Shown here piece by piece: positions 27,075 to 34,220 of a DNA stretch of 64,000 nucleotides (positions within the stretch are counted from its first letter, which is position 1; each line of letters begins with the position of its first letter). Origin of the DNA: Fischerella sp. PCC 9605 (GTDB lineage: Bacteria > Cyanobacteriota > Cyanobacteriia > Cyanobacteriales > Nostocaceae); the NCBI RefSeq assembly GCF_000517105.1, contig NZ_KI912149.1:1575946-1639945 (forward strand), read 5' to 3'. The notes beneath the pieces were generated by a model. That model had not been told where the DNA came from. It saw only the letters and a list, made by a program, of their open reading frames with translations, and searched no databases. Position numbers and translations under genes: made by a program.

Positions 27075-28901
27075 CTAAGACGTAAATTGCGATCCACAGT
27101 TAGAACAAAACTTGAAATTACTCGGATTCTTGTAACCGCATTTGGTACAAAAAATATGTTTTTCATCAGATGCACTATTTACTTTCTCCACGATTTGTTG
27201 GTTTTTATCACCACGTGATGATTGGATTTTGGTATGAACTTGGCCACCGCTAAAACTTTGAGAAATTCCCCTAGGTCTATTACTCAAAAGACTTACATAT
27301 TTAACATTTGAATAAAAACTCGGGTGCTCTAGCGCTGTCATGACCATATTTTCTAATCTACTAATTTGTTTTTCTTTCTCTGCTATTAGTAAATTTATTT
27401 CTCGGTCTGACAAGGCTTTTATCTGATTATAAGTAGCAAAATATTCTTCACTTAATTCAGATTTGTCAGCTTGTGTTGCAGTTTGGGCACGCAGTAAAAA
27501 CTTATCTTGTCCGCGTTTTTCTATTGCTACAATTTCTAACTCAGCATCTGGATGGTTTTCTGCTAACTGTTTGAATGAAATTGCAATCGCACGGGGGTCA
27601 ACGCCTTGATGATGGTAAAGATCGAGGGTGTCGAAAATCGGCTGAATAAAATCAGCAAAGCCCCCATTTTCAAAGACTTCCTGTCGGTTATCTGGTTTTC
27701 GTAAAGGGTCTGGGTTTTCTTTGGTGGGTAATCGCATATAAACATACTCACACCTCACCCGATTCAACTTAGTCTCACTGGTAATACCCCAATCTTCAAT
27801 AAAGGCTCCGGTGAGAATAGCACCTGTAAAATCAGTTTTGTCTAGTTGTGTTTGTACTAACTTTGCTCTGGATAGATCGGCATTCTGTAAGTTGGCTGTA
27901 CTTAAATCAGCTCCAATAAAGCTAGCATCTGCTAGGTTCGCTCCTTTTAAGTTGACACCTCGCAGATCGCAATGGTCGAAATTCCGATCCTGTCCGTGTC
28001 CTGTAATCAACAATTGACACACTTGTGTGTTCTGAAGGTAAGTTTTGCCAGGATTAACACGATCTAGCATTTTGGCTTGGTGGAAACAGGTATGAATTAA
28101 GATAGCACCCCGAAAATCTGCACTTTTTAGTTCGGCTGAGGTGAAATCAGCGTCAGTTAAGTCTGCACCGCGAAAACTCGTACCTGCCGTAGTAGCAAAG
28201 GCAACGGCAAATGAGCGAAGCGGGGCGTTTTTTTCATCTCCAGCTAAGGTGCACCACCCAATGTAAGCGTAAAGTAGCACAAAGGCCAAGGCTCCGGCGA
28301 AGGCTCCAGCAACCGCGAAGGCTCCAGCGACGGCTAAGGTTCCAGCTACTGCAAAGGCTCCAGCAAAGGCTCCGGCGATCGCAAAGGCTCCAGCAAAAGC
28401 TCCCGCAACAGCTAAAGCTAATGCTCCAGCAAAGGCTCCAGCAGCGGCAAATGCTCCAGCGATCGCTAAGGCTCCGGTGACAGTCCCGGTAACGGCTCCA
28501 CCAATAGCAAAGGCGACAGCGACGGTAAAGATAAAGAACTCTAAAGCTGTTACTAAACCGTAGCGAATCGTGATAATAAAGAAGACTGTAAGTGTTATTA
28601 ACGAGCCTGCACTAGCAGTGAAATTTTTAGAGATGTAGGAATCAAATATAATTCCGACGAAATCGCCTGCATACCCAGACAATATTCCTGATAGCGCTGA
28701 CAGTAGCCATGAGACTAAGACCAATCCAATTACCCAACGTCGCTGCAATCCAGCTTTAGCCTCTTTAAAGTTGGCTGCTTTTAAAATGGCATTGGTAAAA
28801 TCTGCGCCTCGGATATCTGCATGGCTAAAATTAGCACCAGCAAGATTTTGGCCTTTAAAGGAGCGTCCTCGGAGATTTTGACCACAGAAGTCCTGGGGCA
28901 T
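27075..28901 (-). CDS. Pentapeptide-repeat membrane protein with C-terminal zinc ribbon
   Basis: 608 residues with four parts. Pentapeptide repeats A(N/D)F run at 8-50. Several membrane segments span about 53-240, of which residues 130-210 are an almost pure Ala/Gly/Phe repeat (units like AGAFAGAFA). More pentapeptides follow at about 245-375. A cytoplasmic tail with EEYFATYNQIKALSDREI ends in a zinc ribbon (CTKCGYKNPSNFKFCSNCG, residues about 585-603). Pentapeptide helices mediate protein contacts; no enzyme motif is seen. The DNA for the Ala/Gly part (about 28270-28490) is a degenerate GCTCCAGCAAAGGCTCC-type repeat. Confidence 0.75.
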   Translation of the reverse strand: MPQDFCGQNLRGRSFKGQNLAGANFSHADIRGADFTNAILKAANFKEAKAGLQRRWVIGLVLVSWLLSALSGILSGYAGDFVGIIFDSYISKNFTASAGSLITLTVFFIITIRYGLVTALEFFIFTVAVAFAIGGAVTGTVTGALAIAGAFAAAGAFAGALALAVAGAFAGAFAIAGAFAGAFAVAGTLAVAGAFAVAGAFAGALAFVLLYAYIGWCTLAGDEKNAPLRSFAVAFATTAGTSFRGADLTDADFTSAELKSADFRGAILIHTCFHQAKMLDRVNPGKTYLQNTQVCQLLITGHGQDRNFDHCDLRGVNLKGANLADASFIGADLSTANLQNADLSRAKLVQTQLDKTDFTGAILTGAFIEDWGITSETKLNRVRCEYVYMRLPTKENPDPLRKPDNRQEVFENGGFADFIQPIFDTLDLYHHQGVDPRAIAISFKQLAENHPDAELEIVAIEKRGQDKFLLRAQTATQADKSELSEEYFATYNQIKALSDREINLLIAEKEKQISRLENMVMTALEHPSFYSNVKYVSLLSNRPRGISQSFSGGQVHTKIQSSRGDKNQQIVEKVNSASDEKHIFCTKCGYKNPSNFKFCSNCGSQFTS

Positions 28902-29568
28902 AACTCAACTAGGAAGAGGTTTGTACTTGCATTTTGATACAGATTTGCTCATGGGTATTTCAAATGTTGAAAAAAATAACATGGGATAATCATTAAAGCA
29001 ATTCCCATATCTAATGGCTAAGCTACACAAATATCTACTTAAGTTTCAACAATAGTGGCGATCGCTCTGTTTTTTGCAAGTTTTGGCAACTTCTAAGCGA
29101 GTATCAAAATCTGCCTGATAAATATTGGAACTTCATTCACGAGTATCAAAACTTAGTCACCAAGTATCGGAACTTCATTTACGAGTATCAAAGCCCTTTT
29201 CAAGGGGGATTTAGGGGGATCTCCAAAGATTGAATTCTACTAACTGAACCGTATTGTATCAAAGCCTTATCAGCAAAGATTAGAACCTCTCCCTTTAACC
29301 CTTGCTCTTTACCCTTTACCCGACTTCTGTGTATTCGCAAGATTGGAATACTTTTAGCAAGAAGAGAAAAGACAGGTGTTGCTGTTATTTTGTAATATTC
29401 CGTTGATTAAGTTAGCCTCAGTACTACCTAATCTTTCCCAATTAAGTACCCAAGCATAAATATGTAGCTATTTTTCAACATGAGTGAAATGGCTATATTT
29501 CTCCCCTGTTAAGAGTTCCCTGTTCCCTTGCCTAACTAGATAATTTATTTTGCACGACTACTTAAAAT
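28902..29568. other. Intergenic region with 21-base tandem repeats
   Basis: 667 bases between divergent genes. It holds the repeat array listed separately (29089-29192), a CCCTTTTCAAGGGGGATTTA-type dispersed repeat just after it (29193-29220), and short AACCCTTGCTCTTTACCCTT stretches. No gene is convincing. The promoter for the downstream oxidoreductase is not clear. Confidence 0.6.
29089..29192. repeat. Five degenerate 21-base tandem repeats
   Basis: Units of about 21 bases with consensus ACTTCATTCACGAGTATCAA: 29089-29109, 29110-29129, 29130-29150, 29151-29171 and 29172-29192. Units 3 and 5 differ by one base; unit 2 is the most decayed. A partial relative (AACTTTCATGAACGAGTATT) lies at 4411-4430. 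Confidence 0.8.
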
Positions 29569-30684
29569 ATGCAAACCGTAGATTCGATCGCTAATCTCTT
29601 CTCACCTGTTAAGCTGGGTCCCTATACCCTGCCAAACCGGATTGTGATGGCACCAATGACCCGTCTGCGAGCAGTCGGCTCGATTCCAACTAGTCTAATG
29701 GCGGCTTATTATGCCCAGCGTGTATCAGCAGGATTAATTATTACTGAATGCACGATGGTTTCTCCTTTGAGCTATGGATATATGAATTGTCCGGGAATCT
29801 ACTCACAAGAGCAGGTAGAGGCATGGAAGCAAGTTACAGAGGCAGTACACGCTAAGGGCGGAAAATTTTTCTTGCAACTATGGCACAGCGGTCGTGTCGG
29901 TCATCCTTCTTTGCTGAATGGAGAGCTACCCGTTGCACCAAGCGCGATCGCTGGGTCAGGCACACTGCACACACCTATTGGCAAAGTTAATCTTGAAACA
30001 CCCCGCGCCCTAGAAATCCACGAAATCCCCGCAATAGTTGAGCAGTTTCGCCAAGGCGCAGAAAATGCAATGGCAGCGGGATTTGATGGTGTGGAGTTAC
30101 ATGGAGCATTTGGTTACTTAATAGACCAGTTTCTCCAAGATGGCTCGAATCAACGGGATGATGAATACGGTGGCTCTATCGAAAATCGGGCTCGCTTCTT
30201 GCTAGAAGTGGTAACAGCTGTCACCAGTGTTTGGGGAGGCGATCGCGTTGGCATTAAGCTTTCACCCAGTAACACGTTTTACGGCATGAGAGACTCGAAT
30301 CCTCAAGCTACTTTCAGCTATGCGATCGAAGCTCTTAATGGCTTTAACCTAGCTTACATTCACTTAATGGAGCCGAATGAAATCGATTTAGCGACTCGTG
30401 AGGTTCTCAATCCTGTCCTGCCGATTTTCCGTCCCATTTACAAAGGCACAATCATCACCAATGGTGGCTACGACAAGCTCAAAGGTAATCAAGTTTTGTC
30501 TTCTGGTGATGCTGATTTAGTATCCTATGGCAAGTTATTATTAGCTAATCCAGATTTGCCTCGGCGCTTTCAAGTAGATGCCGATCTGAACACACCCGAT
30601 CCGAAAACTTTCTACGGTCAAGGTGACAAGGACTTGGAAAAAGGTTATACCGACTACCCATTTCTAGAAGCGCAACCCGCTTAG
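29569..30684 (+). CDS. Old Yellow Enzyme family alkene reductase (NemA-like)
   Basis: FMN-dependent NAD(P)H:ene-reductase that reduces activated C=C bonds and some nitro compounds. The 371-residue TIM barrel shows NRIVMAPMTRLRA at the FMN site, QLWHSGRVGHPS, FDGVELHGAFGYLIDQFLQD with the active-site His/Gly region, and RDDEYGGSIENRARFLLEV, the family signature. LVSYGKLLLANPDLPRRF closes the phosphate-binding end. Together with the rubrerythrin, Dps and sulfiredoxin genes downstream it suggests a stress-response neighbourhood. Substrate unknown. Confidence 0.92.
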   Translation: MQTVDSIANLFSPVKLGPYTLPNRIVMAPMTRLRAVGSIPTSLMAAYYAQRVSAGLIITECTMVSPLSYGYMNCPGIYSQEQVEAWKQVTEAVHAKGGKFFLQLWHSGRVGHPSLLNGELPVAPSAIAGSGTLHTPIGKVNLETPRALEIHEIPAIVEQFRQGAENAMAAGFDGVELHGAFGYLIDQFLQDGSNQRDDEYGGSIENRARFLLEVVTAVTSVWGGDRVGIKLSPSNTFYGMRDSNPQATFSYAIEALNGFNLAYIHLMEPNEIDLATREVLNPVLPIFRPIYKGTIITNGGYDKLKGNQVLSSGDADLVSYGKLLLANPDLPRRFQVDADLNTPDPKTFYGQGDKDLEKGYTDYPFLEAQPA

Positions 30685-30798
30685 AATCTCTACATTAGTT
30701 ACTCCTCAACTGGGCGATCGCAAGTTCCCCATTCCCTCTAACATGCGTTCTCGTGTAAGCAGTTCATAATAGCTTCTTAAATTAATCTATGTTTTACA

Positions 30799-30846
30799 TA
30801 CTCGTAATGAGTACATATAATATAATAATCATACTCATTATGAGTA
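30799..30846 (+). promoter_or_regulatory. Two 15-base palindromes over a TATAAT promoter, upstream of rubrerythrin
   Basis: TACTCGTAATGAGTA (30799-30813) and TACTCATTATGAGTA (30832-30846). The second is a perfect 7-1-7 palindrome; the first has one mismatch. Centres lie 33 bases apart, about three helical turns, so dimers would bind the same DNA face. TATAAT occurs between them at 30816-30821 and 30821-30826. The 7-1-7 layout resembles Fur/PerR-family operators, but the core differs from the usual consensus, so the regulator is a guess. Confidence 0.7.
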
Positions 30847-30909
30847 CGTCTTAATGCCAGATTGCTGATGTCACAACAGCTTTTAATTCGATTCACAAGA
30901 GGGAACACA

Positions 30910-31623
30910 ATGGATTTGTCTAACTCCAATACTGCCAATAACCTCAGCGAAGCGTTTGCTGGGGAATCAATGGCAAATCGCAAGTATCTGTTCTTTGCGG
31001 AAGTAACTCGCCAGTTAGGAATGAGCGAACTGTCGAAGTTATTTCGGGAAACGGCAAATCAAGAAACAGAACACGCTTTTGCTCACTTTCGGTTAATGCA
31101 TCCAGAATTGGTAGTTGGTGATGTCGCCTCGTTAACAGACGAACGAAAGAAAGCGATCGCAGCTCGTTGTTTAGAGTTAGCGATTGAAGGGGAGACTTAT
31201 GAATATACCACCATGTATCCAGAATTTACCGAGCAGGCGCGTGCAGACCGAGATCATAAAGCCGTAGTCGAGTTTGAATCTCAACAGGCAGAGTCTCGCG
31301 AACATGCTCAGATATTCCGCAAAGCAGCCCATAACTTTGGTTTGCTAACGCACATTGAAAATCATCATGCCCGTCAATATACGGAAGCACTCCATGTGCT
31401 GCAAGGAGAGGCACCCACTGCCAAAACAGCTAGCAGCGATCCTGCTACCCAGAAATGGATTTGCCGCCAGTGTTCAATGATATATGACCCCGTAGTCGGC
31501 GATCCTGATTCTGGAATTGCTCCTGGGACGCCCTTTGAAGCAATACCTGAAGATTGGCACTGCCCGATTTGTGGCGCTAGCAAGAAAACCTTTGTTCCCT
31601 ACGAGGAAGCAGTTGCAGCTTAG
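30910..31623 (+). CDS. Rubrerythrin
   Basis: Cytoplasmic peroxide reductase. The N-terminal four-helix bundle binds a di-iron centre through ExxH-type motifs ([36 protein letters not shown]). The C-terminal rubredoxin domain (about 190-235) binds one iron through CRQC and CPIC, with the [17 protein letters not shown] signature. 237 residues. The start at 30910 is chosen because AGAGGG precedes it closely; an upstream in-frame TTG at 30862 would put 16 extra residues inside the promoter-proximal leader. The twin palindromes upstream suggest it is repressed or induced by metal or peroxide. Confidence 0.92.
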   Translation: MDLSNSNTANNLSEAFAGESMANRKYLFFAEVTRQLGMSELSKLFRETANQETEHAFAHFRLMHPELVVGDVASLTDERKKAIAARCLELAIEGETYEYTTMYPEFTEQARADRDHKAVVEFESQQAESREHAQIFRKAAHNFGLLTHIENHHARQYTEALHVLQGEAPTAKTASSDPATQKWICRQCSMIYDPVVGDPDSGIAPGTPFEAIPEDWHCPICGASKKTFVPYEEAVAA

Positions 31624-31677
31624 GGAATAGAGATTAGGGGCAATAGGGAAAGGGTAAAGGTAAAAGGGCTTTCCCCT

Positions 31678-32107
31678 CTACCCTTTTCACCTACCCCTGT
31701 CAAGGTGTGAGTCTTGGAAATGGATTTTTCTTGGTGTCTTAGTGTCTTGGTGAGTCCACTTGCCGTCTTGGACGCCACATGCTTTATGCCGGGAGACCCG
31801 TCCACCGCAGTGGCTCCGCTTCCCGTCACGTAGACGCGCAGCGGCTTCCCGTAAGGGTAGGCAAAGTGGCGAACCCGTAGACGCGCAGCGGCGAACCAGC
31901 GCGGTCTTGGGGGTTTCCCCCATGAGCGACTGGTGAACCCGGAGGGCTTCTCGCAGAGTAGGATGGTGAAAAAAGAATTATTGAAACACTAAGACACGTA
32001 GACGCGATAGCGGCTTCCCGCAGGGTAGACACAAAGAAGAAAATAGGCTTCTCTACTAAGATTTGGGTTCGTTTTTTACCCACCTTGACAGGGCTACCCT
32101 TTTCACC
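31678..32107. repeat. Composite repeat element with inverted and direct terminal repeats
   Basis: Bounded by CTACCCTTTTCACC as direct repeats (31678-31691 and 32094-32107) and, just inside, by the perfect inverted repeat CCTGTCAAGGTG (31696-31707) / CACCTTGACAGG (32081-32092). Inside are three copies of a GTAGACGCG...GGCTTCCCG(C/T)A(A/G)GGGTA palindromic repeat (about 31829, 31877, 31997), a GGGGGTTTCCCCC palindrome (31910-31922), and a GTGTCTTAGTGTCTTGGTG arm (31732-31752) whose partner CACTAAGACAC is at 31986-31996. Confidence 0.7.
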
Positions 32108-32261
32108 CTCCCCCAAAATAGTCGGGTGTGTTAGCGTTGGCTACAGATCATGACGCACCCGACGCGGAGAATAATGTGTAGCCTGTAGCCAGATTTTGGA
32201 AAATTGGTATAACGCACTGCAATCTACATACAAGTCAATTTGACCCTTAGATTATTGCAAG

Positions 32262-32285
32262 TCATACTCATTTTGATTATGATTA
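32262..32285 (+). promoter_or_regulatory. Fur-box-like sequence
   Basis: TCATACTCATTTTGATTATG (32262-32281) begins an AT-rich imperfect palindrome and contains the TACTCATT half-site of the palindromes before rubrerythrin. It lies about 40 bases before the AGGAGG of the next gene. A shared regulator is inferred, not shown. Confidence 0.45.
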
Positions 32286-32325
32286 AGATAGCAAGGTGAA
32301 GTCATGCCTCAGGAGGCTGACAGTT

Positions 32326-32685
32326 ATGAGTAATATAAAAGACACAATATTGAGAGAAGTACAGGCTTGGGAAAGCGTGACCATAGCACCCCATCGCTTT
32401 GGCGGCACAGAGTTTCAGGTGAATGGACGTGAAATTGGTCACTTACATGGAGATTACCAAGCAGACATTCCTTTTACAGCGAAAATACGGAAAGAACTTA
32501 TAGAATCAGGTAAAGCTTCTCCCCATCACATTTATCCCAACAGCGGCTGGATTTCGTACTACATTCATGGAGCAGAAGATATTCCCCTGCTGTTAGAATT
32601 GCTGCGGATGAATTATGAACGATTAGCAAAACGGCGCTTAGAAATCAATTCTGAAGAATTAGCAGCGTCAGGCAAATCTATTTAG
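32326..32685 (+). CDS. Luciferase-domain (DUF5519-like) protein
   Basis: 119 residues. The pattern APHRFGGTEFQVNGREIGHLHGD, KIRKELIESGKASPHHIYPNSGWISYYI matches the small family often annotated as luciferase domain protein or DUF5519. Despite the name, no light-producing activity is known for bacterial members. ATG at 32326 is chosen because a perfect AGGAGG lies nine bases upstream; a GTG at 32296 would place that ribosome site inside the gene. It probably forms an operon with the YdhR-like gene 51 bases downstream. Confidence 0.75.
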   Translation: MSNIKDTILREVQAWESVTIAPHRFGGTEFQVNGREIGHLHGDYQADIPFTAKIRKELIESGKASPHHIYPNSGWISYYIHGAEDIPLLLELLRMNYERLAKRRLEINSEELAASGKSI

Positions 32686-32736
32686 ATAGATCGTTAGACA
32701 GATCGCAAAAGATGGAGAGAAAAGGGGATTTTCAAG

Positions 32737-33045
32737 ATGGCACTCAAGCTTTTGCAAATTAATTTCCCTTTTAATGGCCCTTGGGGAAACGATATGGCGC
32801 AAGCATATTCTGAACTGGCGCACAAAGTTTCAGAAACTCCTGGCTTGCTTTGGAAAATATGGATAGAAAATCCGAATACTGGAGAAACGGGAGGAATTTA
32901 TCTGTTTGAAGATGAGGCATCTCTAGACACATTTCTTACAGAGCATACAGCGCGTTTAAACTCTTTTGGTATCGAGAACATTAACGCCAAGAAATTTGAT
33001 GTGAATGAACCTTTAACTCAAATCACGCGAGGAAAGCTCAATTAA
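32737..33045 (+). CDS. YdhR-like putative monooxygenase
   Basis: A 102-residue protein of the dimeric alpha/beta-barrel (ABM-like) superfamily. The sequence LLQINFPFNGPWGNDMAQAY, then ETPGLLWKIWIENPNTGETGGIYLFED, is characteristic of the YdhR family. Members have no cofactor, and their substrates are unknown. It sits after the luciferase-domain gene in the same direction and close to stress genes, in keeping with a role in small-molecule detoxification, but that is an inference. Confidence 0.8.
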   Translation: MALKLLQINFPFNGPWGNDMAQAYSELAHKVSETPGLLWKIWIENPNTGETGGIYLFEDEASLDTFLTEHTARLNSFGIENINAKKFDVNEPLTQITRGKLN

Positions 33046-33095
33046 AGAAGTATAGTTAAGCTCATCCCCCCGAGTCGTGCGCTCTTGATTTCGCG

Positions 33096-33135
33096 AATAG
33101 GTAATAGGTAATGGGTCAATTACCTATTACCTATT
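33096..33135. terminator. Perfect 16-base stem between convergent genes
   Basis: AATAGGTAATAGGTAA (33096-33111), an eight-base loop, and TTACCTATTACCTATT (33120-33135). The stem ends one base before the dps stop codon and 50 bases past the YdhR-like gene, so it could act in both directions. It is also built of a heptamer-like AGGTAAT repeat, so it may simply be a repeat. Confidence 0.55.
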
Positions 33136-33136
33136 A

Positions 33137-33631
33137 CTATTCTTCCAACAAACTTCTCAACATCCAAGCGGTCTTTTCATGTACTTGCATCCGCTGGGTT
33201 AATAGGTCGGCGGTGGGTTCGTCGTTTACCTCTTCGACTACAGGGAAGATAGACCGTGCAGTTCGCACTACGGCTTCTTGCCCTTCTACTAGTAGGCGAA
33301 TCATGTCTGTAGCTTTGGGAACCCCGGTAGTTTCTGAAATTGAACTCAGTTTGGCAAATTCGCTGTAGGTTCCGGGTGCAGGATAGCCAAGTGCTCTGAT
33401 CCGTTCAGCGATTAAATCAACTGCTGTGGCTAATTCTGTATACTGCTGCTCAAACATCAAATGCAAAGTTTGGAACATTGGGCCGGTTACGTTCCAGTGG
33501 AAATTATGGGTTTTCAGATACAGACTGTAGGTGTCAGCCAAAAGACGAGACAAACCCTCGGCAATTTTCGCTCTATTGGCTTCGTCGATACCGATGTTAA
33601 CTGGTAGAGATGTTTTGGTTTGAGATTGCAT
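33137..33631 (-). CDS. dps: Dps-family ferritin-like DNA-protection protein
   Basis: Forms 12-subunit shells that oxidise and store iron with peroxide, protecting DNA. The ferroxidase ligands that come from two neighbouring subunits are seen in [21 protein letters not shown] and [23 protein letters not shown]. 164 residues from the ATG at 33631; GGAG lies seven bases before it, which is why I reject the in-frame TTG at 33643. Convergent with the YdhR-like gene. Its placement near rubrerythrin and sulfiredoxin fits a peroxide and iron response. Confidence 0.92.
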   Translation of the reverse strand: MQSQTKTSLPVNIGIDEANRAKIAEGLSRLLADTYSLYLKTHNFHWNVTGPMFQTLHLMFEQQYTELATAVDLIAERIRALGYPAPGTYSEFAKLSSISETTGVPKATDMIRLLVEGQEAVVRTARSIFPVVEEVNDEPTADLLTQRMQVHEKTAWMLRSLLEE

Positions 33632-33655
33632 AGTTTTCTCCAAAATTAGTCAAAT

Positions 33656-33722
33656 TTTGTTGTTTGTTGGTTGATGGTAGTTGATTGGAACAAACAACTA
33701 ACAACCAACAACAAACAACTCT
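33656..33722. repeat. Heptamer-type repeats between dps and srx
   Basis: TTGTTGTTTGTTGGTTG on the left half and CAACTAACAACCAACAACAA on the right half, nearly complementary. Same class as the arrays at 9105, 11053 and 45668. Confidence 0.65.
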
Positions 33723-33986
33723 TTACGCTAAATGCCTCATTAAAACACTCTTGGGTGCTTTGCGGACTCTGGCTAAAATAGTCTCTTTACCTAAACGCTG
33801 GCAAGCCTCATAACGATGGCATCCAGAAAAACCGTAATATTGTCCCTCTACTTCTAAGACATCTATTGGTTCTTGCTGCCCGATCTCACGAATTGATTCC
33901 ATTAAGGCCTCTACTTTCTTGGGATCGTTTTGGCGTGGCAGAGGTCGTCTAATCTGATTCAAGGGTATTTCTTGGACTTTCACCAT
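33723..33986 (-). CDS. srx: Sulfiredoxin (Srx)
   Basis: ATP-dependent enzyme that repairs over-oxidised (sulfinic) 2-Cys peroxiredoxin, with the fold of the ParB N-terminal domain. The signature YYGFSGCHRYEACQRLG carries the catalytic cysteine and the ATP-phosphate-binding HR; KVQEIPLNQIRRPLPRQNDPKKVEALMESI is the usual N-terminal part. From the ATG at 33986 it is 87 residues, right for Srx; the open frame extends another 21 codons upstream without family similarity. Known cyanobacterial srx genes are peroxide- and high-light-induced. Confidence 0.92.
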   Translation of the reverse strand: MVKVQEIPLNQIRRPLPRQNDPKKVEALMESIREIGQQEPIDVLEVEGQYYGFSGCHRYEACQRLGKETILARVRKAPKSVLMRHLA

Positions 33987-34141
33987 ATGCTGCTTTGTTA
34001 TTTCCCTATCACCTATATAAATCATAGTCGTTATGACTTCATATAGCAACTATAATTGTTAAGAGAGTTTAAAATGTTGCCAATATCAATGGCTAAACTA
34101 ATGGCATATAGCTACTAAACTACTAAGAGAAACGTTGAGAG

Positions 34142-34205
34142 CCTCCGCACTGTCTTCCGGAGGGTGAAAACGAGGAGAGACGTATCCTACACACTTTGTA
34201 GGATA
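34142..34205. other. Two stem-loops at the left end of the TnpB element
   Basis: CCTCCG (34142-34147) pairs with CGGAGG (34158-34163). TATCCTACA (34183-34191), loop CACTT, pairs perfectly with TGTAGGATA (34197-34205), ending 15 bases before the tnpB ATG. IS200/IS605-family elements carry imperfect hairpins at their ends, so one of these may mark the left end, but the exact boundary is not fixed. Confidence 0.55.
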
Positions 34206-34220
34206 TAGTATGATTTGGAC

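Larger units (their letters stand above)
31624..32325. other. Long intergenic region filled with nested dispersed repeats
   Basis: About 700 bases without a gene. The centre (31678-32107) is a composite of repeats, listed separately. The right end, 32107-32325, is AT-rich and holds a Fur-box-like sequence before the next gene. Open frames on the minus strand here contain only repeat-derived sequence and have no family resemblance. Confidence 0.7.

Noticed and set aside
28211-28480. Plus-strand open frame rich in Arg, Gln and Leu
   Set aside because: It is the antisense of the Ala/Gly repeat of the pentapeptide protein; the composition comes from the DNA repeat and has no family resemblance.
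29089-29192. Possible CRISPR array
   Set aside because: The units are directly adjacent with no spacers and are degenerate.
30862-30909. 16-residue N-terminal extension of rubrerythrin
   Set aside because: Non-ATG start in the promoter-proximal leader; ATG 30910 has a ribosome site and matches family starts.
31620-32116. Several minus-strand frames of 69-96 codons
   Set aside because: They lie wholly in the composite repeat region and translate repeat sequence.
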